Positions 8,373 to 16,719 of a stretch of 64,000 bases of DNA are shown here, one piece after another. Source of the stretch: Sulfuricaulis sp. (GTDB lineage Bacteria; Pseudomonadota; Gammaproteobacteria; Acidiferrobacterales; Sulfurifustaceae); assembly GCA_030650525.1 (NCBI GenBank), contig JAUSDQ010000096.1, positions 59,448-123,447 of the forward strand, in the 5' to 3' direction. How positions within the stretch are numbered: the first letter of the stretch is position 1; each line of letters starts with the position of its first letter. A program made the position numbers and the translations under genes. The notes under the pieces were generated by a model. It had not been told where the DNA came from. It was given only the letters and a program-made list of their open reading frames with translations, and made no database searches.

Positions 8373-9614
8373 TCAACTCGGGCGCATCATTTGACATGAC
8401 GTCGGCAGGGACGAAACATAGGCATCGAATTTTGAGACGGTCTTGAAGCCCCAGCCGGTGTTCTCAAGGTCATATTTGACATCGCTGCCATTGGTTTTTG
8501 TCCACTCGGCAATGACGAGCGACTGTTGGAGTTGGTGGTCGGACTTGCGCATGTGAATCTCCCCATTGACGCTGTTGATCCGCATGTTTTCCAGTGCGCG
8601 CGCAACAGCGAGCGGCTGGTTTGATTTGGCATCTCTAATTGCCTGCGACAGCATCCGAACCATATGGAAGAAAGGGATGGCCGTGAAGTCATGGCCGGTA
8701 TTCGCCTTGATCGGTTTGATAAGGTTCATCGAGTCATTAAGGTCGTCGTTAGCGACCCAATAGGTTATCAATTTAACGTTATCAATGCCCGCAGCGGCGA
8801 GTGCCGTCGGAATGCCGGTGGCCGATGCGTTGTAGGTGTAGAGCGAAGTTTTAACGCTAGAGTCCTTGAGAGCTTTGACTAGCAGCGTCAAGTCTCCGCT
8901 CCAGTTCGAAGTAATGATCGCATCGGCTCCCGAAGCCTTGATTTTGGCCACGTACGGCGAAAAATCCTTGACCTGAAACATCGGATGCAGATCATCACCC
9001 ACGATTTCGATATCGGGACGCTTGTGCTTGAGCTCCGCCTTGACGGTCGAACTAACCTGCTGGCCCGTTGCGTAGTTCTGGTTGATCAAGTAGATTTTCT
9101 TGATTGATTTGTTCTTCGCCAAATAGCTTGTCAGAGCCTGGCTCCTCATATCCACATTCGCGTCGAAACGGAAAAACCAGAAGCTGCACTTTTCGTTCGT
9201 CATTTCAGTCGCCTGATTGACGGGGGTCATGTAGACCACCTCCTTGCCGGGGTTGCGTTCGTTGTGGCGGTTGACTGCTTCAATCAGGGCCAGCCCGACT
9301 GAAGAACTCAAACCCTGCACCACGTAATTGATTCCCTGGTCCGTGGCGTGTTTGAATTGCAGCAGGGTCTCTTGCGCGCTGTTTTTGTTGTCGAAACCGA
9401 CTACTTCGAAGGTATTGTTCGTCCCGGCCCAACTTTGGCGGTTCGCCAGATCGACGACAAACTTCAGCATGGCCACGTTTTTCGAGTTGAGGCCAGCTGC
9501 GGGACCCGAGTACGGATCGATGTGCGCAAGCTTGATTGTTTCCGCGTAACAGGACGAACTGACTGTGCCAGCCACTGCGACTGCGGCAGTAATCAGAGAA
9601 GCTTTGAATTTCAT
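8373..9614 (-). CDS. periplasmic LivJ-like ABC substrate-binding protein (copy 1)
   Basis: 413 residues with a signal peptide (MKFKASLITAAVAVAGTVSS, Ala-rich, ending CYA) and then ETIKLAHIDPYSGPAAG, the mature start of a type-I periplasmic binding protein of the branched-chain amino-acid (HAAT) class. It would bind a small organic ligand for an ABC importer. No permease or ATPase gene lies next to it or anywhere in the window. Two near-identical paralogues of the same length occur at 31842-33083 and 61381-62622; long blocks such as QVKDFSPYVAKIKASGADAI are shared. Ligands of this class include amino acids but also aromatic and other acids, so the substrate is open. Confidence 0.88.
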   Translation of the reverse strand: MKFKASLITAAVAVAGTVSSSCYAETIKLAHIDPYSGPAAGLNSKNVAMLKFVVDLANRQSWAGTNNTFEVVGFDNKNSAQETLLQFKHATDQGINYVVQGLSSSVGLALIEAVNRHNERNPGKEVVYMTPVNQATEMTNEKCSFWFFRFDANVDMRSQALTSYLAKNKSIKKIYLINQNYATGQQVSSTVKAELKHKRPDIEIVGDDLHPMFQVKDFSPYVAKIKASGADAIITSNWSGDLTLLVKALKDSSVKTSLYTYNASATGIPTALAAAGIDNVKLITYWVANDDLNDSMNLIKPIKANTGHDFTAIPFFHMVRMLSQAIRDAKSNQPLAVARALENMRINSVNGEIHMRKSDHQLQQSLVIAEWTKTNGSDVKYDLENTGWGFKTVSKFDAYVSSLPTSCQMMRPS

Positions 9615-10117
9615 ACGAGCCTTTTCTTGGGTTGACGGGACTAAAACGTTTGAAACTTCGTTGAATTGGCTGTGAAATTTTCCTGGACCATCGCCAAGTT
9701 CAACTTGCCAGAATGAAACAGAATCCTTGCCCGGTAGTTGCTGAAGTTAACCGCCGATAAGGTAACCAACTCCTATTGGGCGCGAACCGTCCGAATGGAC
9801 CATTTCAATGGACGTTGCAGCCGCGCGTCGGGTGTCGTCGAATCTCGCGGCGTGTCCAGTACGACACCGATGATGCCGGCGCCATCGCTGCATTCCACGC
9901 GTCCGCTGGCGAACGCGCTTAGAAAAACGTCCTTTCGGACTAGGACGAGCATGAGAGCGATCACCAAAATATGGCACTGGCATCGCGATCAATGTTCTCC
10001 GCAAAGAGGATGATGATCAGAGCAAGAATGGCGTCAAGCACAATTCTTCACGAGCCATAGTTAGAGAAATACCATGGGTATTTCATTCATGGACATATTT
10101 TTATTTGGAGAAGGCAA
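9615..10117. promoter_or_regulatory. 503-bp divergent intergenic region with shared motif and perfect dyad
   Basis: No convincing gene is seen between the leftward substrate-binding protein and the rightward crotonase. The region carries GTCCGAATGGACCAT (9789-9803), a near copy of a 15-mer upstream of the MalT-like regulator, a weaker TGGACCAT at 9684-9691, and a perfect 19-bp dyad at 10066-10084. Short open frames on both strands lack ribosome sites and resemble nothing I know. Confidence 0.45.
10066..10084. promoter_or_regulatory. perfect inverted repeat upstream of crotonase gene
   Basis: GAAATACC-atg-GGTATTTC has 8-bp arms with no mismatch and a 3-bp centre, ending 33 bp before the ATG of the enoyl-CoA hydratase gene. 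The position fits an operator or a 5'-leader hairpin. No second copy was noticed in the window. Confidence 0.5.
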
Positions 10118-10909
10118 ATGGATTACAAGAAACTTATTTTAGATAAGCAGGGTCCGGTCACCACCATCACCCTCAATCGCCCAAAGGTGCACAACGCGCT
10201 CGATAGCGAGCTTTCGAAGGAGCTGAACACAGCGGTTCGACAGGTTCGCGCCGACACCGATTGCCGTATTTTGATTTTCCGCGGCGCGGGCGACACCTTC
10301 TGCGCTGGCGATGACATCAAGGGCTTCAATACCTGGGGTCCGTTGCAGGGCCAACAGGAGATCATTACTTATCAGGAAACCTCCAACATGATCGACGAAC
10401 TGGTGCCGATCACCATTGCCGCTGTGGATGGCGTTTGCTGTGGCGGTGGGCTTGAGTTGACCCTGGTTTGCGATTTCGTGATTGCTACTGACCGTTCACG
10501 CTGGGGTATGCCCGAAATTGATTGGGACATCACGCCGGGTTGGGGAGGGATTTCTCGCCTGCCGCGCTTCGCCGGACGACGCAAAGCCAAGGAGTGGAAC
10601 TTGATCGGAGCGTTGTTCGACGTCACGACGGCCGAGCGCTACGATCTGGTAAACCGCATCTGCAAGACCGAGGAACTGAACAAGGAAGTAACGGCGTTGA
10701 CCGATGTGCTGCTCGCCAAGCATCCGGTGACTCTGCGGCGAACCAAGTGGGCCCTCACCCATAGCTTTGACATGACGGTTCATCAGGCGATGTCAACCGA
10801 GCGCAGTTTTCCGACCAACTCGATGAAGAGCGGTGGTGTATCGGACTTCGTGGAAAAAGATAGTCGTGAGGCCCGGCGAAAGCTCTCCAAACATTTCTGG
10901 CAGAACTAA
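10118..10909 (+). CDS. enoyl-CoA hydratase/isomerase (crotonase)
   Basis: 263 residues. Oxyanion-hole segments are FRGAGDTFCAGDDIKGF and VDGVCCGGGLEL. Both catalytic glutamates of true hydratases are present (GGGLELTLVCD and WGMPEIDWDITPGWGG). It should add water to a 2-enoyl-CoA or act as a close relative of that reaction. A strong GGAGAAGG ribosome site precedes the ATG. It lies 265 bp before an ACAD11-like dehydrogenase on the same strand, and a perfect dyad lies just upstream. The acyl chain is unknown. Confidence 0.88.
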   Translation: MDYKKLILDKQGPVTTITLNRPKVHNALDSELSKELNTAVRQVRADTDCRILIFRGAGDTFCAGDDIKGFNTWGPLQGQQEIITYQETSNMIDELVPITIAAVDGVCCGGGLELTLVCDFVIATDRSRWGMPEIDWDITPGWGGISRLPRFAGRRKAKEWNLIGALFDVTTAERYDLVNRICKTEELNKEVTALTDVLLAKHPVTLRRTKWALTHSFDMTVHQAMSTERSFPTNSMKSGGVSDFVEKDSREARRKLSKHFWQN

Positions 10910-11174
10910 GCGACAAGCCGCGCGCGGCGGGTTGCTTGCAGCCCGTCGCGCTACGGCGAATAAAGTTGAAAGTTTGTCAATGCTGCTCATGGCAAGAGCA
11001 CGCTGGGAAAGACCAATCCCAACAACAAGTTTCTTTGGAATATGCGCATGAGCACAAAGACGTCCGGTGGCGGAATCTGTGCAGTGTAATTCGACGGTGG
11101 CGTAAGACAGATTTCCGAGCGCTACCTGGTCGTAATTTCAGCGCACTACCAAAAAGATAACACAGAAGGAATTT
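10910..11174. other. intergenic spacer, crotonase to ACAD11-like gene
   Basis: 265 bp. The 12-bp palindrome GCCGCGCGCGGC lies about 10 bp after the crotonase stop and could end transcription weakly. An AGAAGGA ribosome site marks the next gene. No other gene or repeat was recognised. Confidence 0.3.
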
Positions 11175-12389
11175 ATGGACTTCAATCACTCAGAGCGCGC
11201 GCGGTTGCTCGTCGGCCAGGTCGAGCGCTTCATGCAGGAGCGTATTTTGCCGAATGTGCAAACCTACGAAGATCAACTCGTGCACTCGGACGACTACCGC
11301 CAGTGGCGCATTCCACCGATCATGGAACAACTCAAGGCCGAAGCCAAGGCGATTGGCCTGTGGAATCTATTCCTGCCCGAAGGCGAACATGGCCCTGGCC
11401 TGGACAACCGCGATTACGCGGCCGTTGCCGAGGTCACGGGCCGCTGCCACCTCGCACCGGAGATTTTTAATTGCAGTGCGCCGGATACCGGCAACATGGA
11501 AGTGCTGGCGCGCTACGGCACGCCCGAGCAGAAGGAGCAGTGGCTCAATCCGCTCTTGGCCGGCGAGATTCGTTCCGGCTTTTCCATGTCTGAGCCTGCG
11601 GTCGCCTCTTCTGATGCCACCAATATCAAGGCCACCTGTGAAATTGTGGGTGACGAAGTCGTGATCAACGGGCAGAAGTGGATGACCAGTGGCGCCGGCG
11701 ATCCCCGCTGCAAGGTTCTGATCTTCATGGGGGTGACAGACACGAATGCCTCACGACTCAAACGGCACTCGATGGTGCTGGTACCGCGCGACGCCGCCGG
11801 ACTTACGACCCTGCGCATGGTGCCCATCGTGAATAAGCTGGGCGAGCCGCACGGCCATGGCGACATGCTGTTTGAAAATGTGCGCGTCCCCAGGGCCAAC
11901 ATCATTCTCGGCCCGGGCCGAGGTTTCGAAATTGCCCAGGGCCGCCTTGGCCCAGGGCGCATTCATCACTGCATGCGCGCCATCGGTGCCGCGGAACGTG
12001 CCCTGCAACGCATGTGCGAGCGCTCGGTGAGTCGCGTCGCCTTTGGCAAGCCATTGGCTGACCTGGGTGGTAACCGCGACATCATTGCCAATGCGCGCAT
12101 GGCCATTGATCAGGCTCGGCTGCTGACCCTGAAGGCTGCTTGGGCGCTGGACCAACACGGCACCTTCGGCGCCTTGAACGAGATTTCGGCAATCAAGGTC
12201 ATCGTTCCCAATGTCCTGCAAAGTGTGGCCGATGCCGCCATCCAGATGCATGGCGCGGAGGGCCTGGCCGACCCGGAACTGATGAAACTTTTGACCATCG
12301 GTCGCTTGCTTCGATTAGCAGATGGTCCCGACGAGGTGCATCGCAAGCAGGTTGCCAAACTCGAACTCTCGAAGTACCTGAAAAAATAG
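11175..12389 (+). CDS. ACAD10/11-like acyl-CoA dehydrogenase
   Basis: 404 residues of the acyl-CoA dehydrogenase fold with the family mark of the ACAD10/11 branch near the C-terminus ([18 protein letters not shown]) in place of the usual [23 protein letters not shown] contacts the flavin and NGQKWMTSGAGD follows. It resembles the protein at 21903-23159 over its whole length (for example GLWNLFLPEGEHGPGL against [16 protein letters not shown]). ACAD10/11 enzymes act on 4-phosphoacyl-CoAs made by a partner kinase; a kinase gene lies at 18.7 kb. The ribosome site is AGAAGGA. Confidence 0.88.
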   Translation: MDFNHSERARLLVGQVERFMQERILPNVQTYEDQLVHSDDYRQWRIPPIMEQLKAEAKAIGLWNLFLPEGEHGPGLDNRDYAAVAEVTGRCHLAPEIFNCSAPDTGNMEVLARYGTPEQKEQWLNPLLAGEIRSGFSMSEPAVASSDATNIKATCEIVGDEVVINGQKWMTSGAGDPRCKVLIFMGVTDTNASRLKRHSMVLVPRDAAGLTTLRMVPIVNKLGEPHGHGDMLFENVRVPRANIILGPGRGFEIAQGRLGPGRIHHCMRAIGAAERALQRMCERSVSRVAFGKPLADLGGNRDIIANARMAIDQARLLTLKAAWALDQHGTFGALNEISAIKVIVPNVLQSVADAAIQMHGAEGLADPELMKLLTIGRLLRLADGPDEVHRKQVAKLELSKYLKK

Positions 12390-12614
12390 ATGTCGCGCAG
12401 CAGATCCGACGTCAATCGCTAACCGATGTCATGGCTGCGGTATCGGATTGCGTCGCCACGACCAAGTGCTTGGGTGCGTTGCAATCCAAGTATGGGCTCG
12501 CATCCGATTGGGTGAACACGGATGGAAAGCCACATGATTGGCAGTTTCCAGACAACGGTTGTCGGCTGGAACAGTTCCAAACCGTGGTGTGAGGCATCTA
12601 CTTGCGCACGGTTC
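12390..12614. other. intergenic gap between convergent genes
   Basis: 225 bp between the ACAD11-like gene and the convergent SDR gene. I recognise no gene, clear terminator or repeat here. The frame of the upstream gene stays open for about 70 codons past its stop without resembling a known family. Confidence 0.3.
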
Positions 12615-13508
12615 TCACGCGTTGCGCAGCGCTTTGTCCTTGTCGGAGGCGCTTTTCGACATTTCGCGCACGCGCGCCCATTCTTCCTCGCTTCGCCGCG
12701 TGAGATGCGAGTAGTTGCCGCCACTGGCCAAGTGGGCAGCGCCGTCCACGGCAATGCATTGTCCGGTCAGGTACTCGCAACCGTCGGCCATCAGGAAGGC
12801 CGCGATGTTCTTGAGTTCGGTCATCTGGCCGACGCGGCCCATCGGAATGCCACTCATATCGTCGTCGCTGCCGTCGATCGCCTTGCCCGGACGCAAACGC
12901 TCCCATGCGCCCTTGGTTGGGAATGGTCCGGGCGCGATCGCGTTGAGCCGGATGCCATGGCGGCCCCATTCCACCGCAAGCGATTTGGTCATGATGTTGA
13001 TGCCAGCCTTGGACATGGCCGAGGGCACGGTGAAAGGACTGCCATTCCAGACCCAGGTCACCAGGATCGACAACACGCTGGCACGCACGCCCCCCTCGAT
13101 CCAGCGCTTGCCGCAGGCCTGCGTGACATAGAACGAGCCGTGAAAAACGATACCGGCCACGGCGTCGAAAGCGCGCGGTGAGAGGGCCTCCGTGGGGCTG
13201 ATGATATTGCCGGCCGCGTTGTTCACGAGCCCGGTCAGCGGGCCGGACTCGGTCCAGATGCGCTCGATCATTTCATCCACCGCGGCGCTCACCCGTATGT
13301 CGCAAACATGGGTCCGCACCGAACCGCCAAGGCGGGCCATCAACTCGGAGGCCGTGTCGTCGAGCACCGCCTTGCGTCGCCCGCAGATGTGCACTTCGGC
13401 TCCCAGACGGAGGTATTCCTCGGCCAACTCCCGGCCGAGACCCGAGCCACCCCCGGTGATCAAAATGCGCTTTCCCGCAAGTAAATCGTTTCTGAACATC
13501 GTTTGCAT
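12615..13508 (-). CDS. 2,4-dienoyl-CoA reductase-like SDR
   Basis: 297 residues. Rossmann motif ITGGGSGLGRE, then LVNNAAGNIISP and SAMSKAGINIMTKSLAVEWG. In place of the usual YxxxK there is SAMSK, with Ser four residues before Lys, which is how 2,4-dienoyl-CoA reductases of the SDR type look. It would reduce 2,4-dienoyl-CoA with NADPH and so clear a double bond from an unsaturated substrate. It is the last gene of the leftward operon whose promoter lies at 17.9 kb. The ribosome site is GAGAGG. The long polar C-terminus (HLTRRSEEEWARVREMSKSAS) is unusual for short SDRs. Confidence 0.82.
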   Translation of the reverse strand: MQTMFRNDLLAGKRILITGGGSGLGRELAEEYLRLGAEVHICGRRKAVLDDTASELMARLGGSVRTHVCDIRVSAAVDEMIERIWTESGPLTGLVNNAAGNIISPTEALSPRAFDAVAGIVFHGSFYVTQACGKRWIEGGVRASVLSILVTWVWNGSPFTVPSAMSKAGINIMTKSLAVEWGRHGIRLNAIAPGPFPTKGAWERLRPGKAIDGSDDDMSGIPMGRVGQMTELKNIAAFLMADGCEYLTGQCIAVDGAAHLASGGNYSHLTRRSEEEWARVREMSKSASDKDKALRNA

Positions 13509-13638
13509 GTGAACCTCTCAATAAAAATGACCACGAACATTTAATTCATTTGCGACGTCAAACTGATCCGAACCACGCGCGGGTAGAGGTCGGCGGCCCT
13601 GTGCGTCTGCCATCACGCGATGATGCCCTGATCGGTGA

Positions 13639-14439
13639 TCACTTGCCCCGGAATACAGGAGGTCTTTTTTCGATGAACGCGCGCAAGCCCTCCTGGCCGT
13701 CCTCCGTATCGAAGCAAACATTCTGCGCGGCGGCCTCGCGGTCCAACGCGTCTCGCAGGTCACCCTCGGTGCTCTTGTTCATGGCGCGCTTGGCGAGCCG
13801 GATCGGAAGCGGCGCCGAGCTCGCGATGCTGGTGGCCATTTTCCAGGCCGCCGCCATGAGCTCCCGCGGCTCAACGACCTTGCTAACCATTTGCAGCCTC
13901 AGAGCTTCCTGTGCGTCGATCGTGTCCCCGGTGAAGACCAATTCGAATGCCTTGGAGAAACCGACGGCCCGTGGCAGCAGGAAGGTACCGCCGTAATCCG
14001 GGAGCAGCCCCCGCTTGACGAAAGATTGTGAAAAAACCGCGTCCGTGGACGCAATGCGGATGTCGGCCGCCAACGCCAGGTTCATTCCAGCGCCCAGCGC
14101 CGGACCGTTGATCGCGGCAATGACCGGCTTGTTCGCCTCATAGATCGAGAGCAAGGTCTTGTCGCGCGGGGGCGTGATCTTTTCCTGCAGAGACCGGCCT
14201 TCGGCGCCACCGAAGCGTTCCACCATCTCCTTCAGATCGCCGCCAGCACAAAACGCCGAGCCAGCACCCGTGAGGATCACAACGCGCACGTCGGCATCGG
14301 CGTCGGCTGCGTTCATGGCATCGGCGATGTCCTCGCGCAGGGTACCGCCCAGCGAGTTGCGCCGCTCCGGTCGATTTAACGTGACGGTGGCGATGGATTC
14401 TTTCACTTCATAAAGCACCGAGCCCATGTTCTTCTTCAT
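13639..14439 (-). CDS. crotonase-family enoyl-CoA isomerase/hydratase (PaaG-like)
   Basis: 266 residues. Oxyanion hole: LTGAGSAFCAGGDLKEM and GPALGAGMNLALAADI. Both hydratase glutamates are gone: Asn in GAGMNLAL, and Phe in SQSFVKRG. The motif GLLPDYGGTFLLPR with Asp resembles PaaG-type isomerases, so double-bond shifting is more likely than hydration. Preceded by AGGAG. It lies directly after a fragment of a CoA-transferase gene and upstream of the dienoyl-CoA reductase-like SDR, a pairing that suits unsaturated-ring or chain intermediates. Confidence 0.82.
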   Translation of the reverse strand: MKKNMGSVLYEVKESIATVTLNRPERRNSLGGTLREDIADAMNAADADADVRVVILTGAGSAFCAGGDLKEMVERFGGAEGRSLQEKITPPRDKTLLSIYEANKPVIAAINGPALGAGMNLALAADIRIASTDAVFSQSFVKRGLLPDYGGTFLLPRAVGFSKAFELVFTGDTIDAQEALRLQMVSKVVEPRELMAAAWKMATSIASSAPLPIRLAKRAMNKSTEGDLRDALDREAAAQNVCFDTEDGQEGLRAFIEKRPPVFRGK

Positions 14440-14440
14440 T

Positions 14441-14680
14441 TCACGCTCCTACTATTTGGTTCTCTCGCAACACTTCGATCTGGTCCTCGGAATAGCCGAG
14501 TACCTCCTTCTCCCTCAGTACCTCGGCAGTCCGCTGGCCGTTTACGGCGGGGAGACGGGATCGACCCCGGTCCGGAACAGCTCGAAATTTTCACGCGTGG
14601 TTCCGGACGCGTGCGGGGCCATCTCGCGTGTCAAAGGTACGGCGCGGTGGTCTTTGACGCAGCGTTGTCGGCCGGCATTC
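14441..14680 (-). pseudogene. C-terminal relic of a CaiB/BaiF CoA-transferase
   Basis: The gap between two genes still reads as the tail of a type-III CoA-transferase. One frame gives FELFRTGVDPVSPP and then a stop. After a shift near 14543 the text goes on as NGQRTAEVLREKEVLGYSED and QIEVLRENQIVGA, ending in TGA at 14441. Compare GEHTDEVLRAHGFDAEEIAE in the intact gene at 35957-37174. The N-terminal three quarters, including the catalytic Asp region, are missing. It marks a deletion in the leftward operon; the function may be covered by the intact CoA-transferases nearby. Confidence 0.6.
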
Positions 14681-15494
14681 AGATGAAGACATCTGGCATC
14701 AAGTCGGCTTCCGGACAGGTGCTGTAGTGGCTGAAATCTTCAACCCCGTGCTGGCGAAGCAGGGTCTCGTCGATGCAGAAGTTGCCGCTGAAGCTGTTGG
14801 GCTGGGTGAGCAGCGCATGGGCCGCGTCCGCCATGATCTCGGGGCCGCGCGTGCGTCGCATGGTCGCGTCACCGCCGAGGAGGTTTTGCACCGCGGCGGT
14901 TCCGATCACGGTCTTGGGCCACAACGCATTGAAACCGACCCGACCCCTGAATTCTCCGGCCATGCCGAGCACGCACATGCTCATGCCGAACTTGGCCATG
15001 GTGTAGGCCACATTGGGCGCGAACCAGCGTTCCTCCATGTTCAGCGGCGGCGAGAGCATCAGGACATGGGGGTTGTCGGCCTTGAGCAGGTGGGGCAGGC
15101 AGCTGCGGGTGACGAGATAGGTGCCGCGCGTGTTGATGCCGTGCATCAGGTCAAAACGCTTCATGTCGGTGGCCAGGGTGCCGGTCTTGCTGATCGCACT
15201 GGCGTTGTTGATGCAGATGTCGATCCCGCCAAAGCGGGCCACCGCCTGCTCGACCGCCTGTGTCACCTGATCTTCAAAGCGTATGTCCACCACCAGCGGC
15301 AGGGCCTGGCCTCCGGCCGCCTCAATTTCCTGGGCGGCCGTGTAGACGGTCCCGGCCAGCTTCGGCTGGGGTTGCGCCGTCTTGGCGGCAATGACAATGT
15401 TGGCGCCATCCCGCGCGGCGCGCTTGGCGATGGCCAGCCCGATGCCGCGGCTGGCGCCGGTGATGAACAGGGTTTTGCCCTTGAGCGTGCTCAT
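14679..15494 (-). CDS. SDR-family oxidoreductase, HSDL2-like
   Basis: 271 residues. TGASRGIGLA binds the nucleotide, INNASAISKTGTLATDMKRFD follows, and the catalytic motif is YTMAK. The blocks HVLMLSPPLNMEERW and NALWPKTVIGTAAVQNLLGG are typical of hydroxysteroid dehydrogenase-like protein 2 and its bacterial relatives, which are linked to lipid or sterol-like oxidation. It would interconvert a hydroxyl and a keto group, probably on an acyl-CoA. Its ATG overlaps the stop of the upstream crotonase gene by 4 bp (ATGA), so translation is coupled. Confidence 0.85.
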   Translation of the reverse strand: MSTLKGKTLFITGASRGIGLAIAKRAARDGANIVIAAKTAQPQPKLAGTVYTAAQEIEAAGGQALPLVVDIRFEDQVTQAVEQAVARFGGIDICINNASAISKTGTLATDMKRFDLMHGINTRGTYLVTRSCLPHLLKADNPHVLMLSPPLNMEERWFAPNVAYTMAKFGMSMCVLGMAGEFRGRVGFNALWPKTVIGTAAVQNLLGGDATMRRTRGPEIMADAAHALLTQPNSFSGNFCIDETLLRQHGVEDFSHYSTCPEADLMPDVFI

Positions 15495-16306
15495 GCTTGG
15501 TCCTTTGGCTTGTCGGTGAGCGGCGGGAAGCCGGTGTAGGCCGGTGCGCGCTTGGCCAGCATCGCTTCGATCGCCTGCAGCGGCTCGGGTGAGGAAAAAG
15601 CGGCCGCCTGGCTGTTGGCCTCGAGGGTGAACATGGTCTGCTGATCGCTGTCGAGCGAGGCGTTCAGTGCGGCCTTGGTCAGCGCCAGCGCGGTTGGCGC
15701 CGCCAGGGTGAGGCTCTGCGCGATCTGCCGCGCCCGCGCCTCGATGGCGTCGCTGTCGTGTACCTCCATGACAATGCCCAGACGCTGCGCTTCCTCGGCC
15801 TTGATTTCGCGTGTGGAGAAGATCAATTCCTTGGCGCGTTGCAGTCCCACGATGCGTGGCAGCAGGTACATCGGACCCAGGTCAGGCACCAGACCCAGCT
15901 TCAGGTAGGACATCGCGAAACGCGCCCGCGGCGAGGCCAGCACCATGTCCGCGGTGAGCGCCAGCGCGAAGCCGGCCCCGAAGGCCGGACCATCGACCAC
16001 CGCAATCAAGGGGCACCGGAGATGGATCAGGTCGTTGATCAGGCGCAAGCCGCTCTTGACGCGCTGTTGCCAGTAGGCCGGACCGGCATCGGCATTGGCC
16101 TTGAGCATATGCAGATTGCCGCCGGCGCAAAAGGCGCCTGGACTGCCGGCCAGCACCAGAACCCGGATGGCCGGATCCTCGCGAACCTGGTCGAGAACGG
16201 TCAGCATGTCCTTGCGCAGTGGCACGTCAAAGGGGTTGCGCATTTCGGGGCGGGTCAGGCGAATCCAGCCGACGCCATCCTGAATGTCAAAAGTCAGGGT
16301 TTCCAT
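15491..16306 (-). CDS. crotonase-family enoyl-CoA isomerase/hydratase
   Basis: 271 residues. Oxyanion-hole segments are LAGSPGAFCAGGNLHM and VDGPAFGAGFALALTADM. MSYLKLGLVPDLGPMYLLPR shows an Asp-containing PaaG-like active-site loop in place of the hydratase Glu. It resembles the crotonase at 24979-25785 in the rightward operon (both have ELIFS and EAQRLG or EAKEMG), suggesting duplication. The ribosome site is GAAGGAG. It lies 12 bp after the DUF35 gene, in one operon with the thiolase-like gene. Confidence 0.83.
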   Translation of the reverse strand: METLTFDIQDGVGWIRLTRPEMRNPFDVPLRKDMLTVLDQVREDPAIRVLVLAGSPGAFCAGGNLHMLKANADAGPAYWQQRVKSGLRLINDLIHLRCPLIAVVDGPAFGAGFALALTADMVLASPRARFAMSYLKLGLVPDLGPMYLLPRIVGLQRAKELIFSTREIKAEEAQRLGIVMEVHDSDAIEARARQIAQSLTLAAPTALALTKAALNASLDSDQQTMFTLEANSQAAAFSSPEPLQAIEAMLAKRAPAYTGFPPLTDKPKDQA

Positions 16307-16318
16307 CGCGGTTCTCCT

Positions 16319-16717
16319 TCAGGCGGGCGTGAACATGGGGATCATGGCGCCGCCTTCGGCGGGCTTGAAGCAGACCTTCACGCGCTGGTCGATTCGCAGC
16401 GCATCAAGATCGCAATCCACGATGTTGGTCAGCATCGTGACACCTTCGTCCAGTTTGACGTAGGCGAGCGCATAGGTAATGGGACCCGCGCGGCGCGTGA
16501 CGCTGACGCTGTAGATCGTGCCCTGGCCCGAGGCGCTCACCCATTCTGTCTCTCCCATGCAAAACGGGCAGTGCGGGCGTGGGTACCAATGCGGCTCCTT
16601 GCACGAGGTGCAGCGTTTGATGCAGAGCTGGCCCTCCTTGGCCGCGCGCCAGTAATACTCTGTGGCGGCATCGACGATGGGGGCCGCCAAGGGCCGGTCG
16701 GTGTAGGTGGTGGTCAT
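16319..16717 (-). CDS. DUF35/OB-fold acyl-CoA-binding partner protein
   Basis: 132 residues. A rubredoxin-like zinc ribbon (CTSCKEPHWYPRPHCPFC) leads into an OB-fold domain (GTIYSVSVTRRAGPITYALAYVKLDEGVTMLTNI). This is the DUF35 family, obligate partner of SCP2/thiolase-like enzymes. In steroid side-chain degradation the ChsH2 DUF35 domain binds the Ltp2 aldolase and channels the hydroxyacyl-CoA. Here it lies 2 bp after the thiolase-like gene, which fits the same kind of complex. GGGAG precedes the start. Confidence 0.88.
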   Translation of the reverse strand: MTTTYTDRPLAAPIVDAATEYYWRAAKEGQLCIKRCTSCKEPHWYPRPHCPFCMGETEWVSASGQGTIYSVSVTRRAGPITYALAYVKLDEGVTMLTNIVDCDLDALRIDQRVKVCFKPAEGGAMIPMFTPA

Positions 16718-16719
16718 GC

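Noticed and set aside
9747..10004. Overlapping short frames on both strands in the 9.6-10.1-kb region
   Set aside because: Arg/Pro-rich translations without start signals or homology that I recognise.
12390..12614. Open frame continuing past the ACAD11-like stop (about 70 codons)
   Set aside because: No ribosome site, no known domain, and it overlaps the convergent intergenic gap; likely chance in high-GC DNA.
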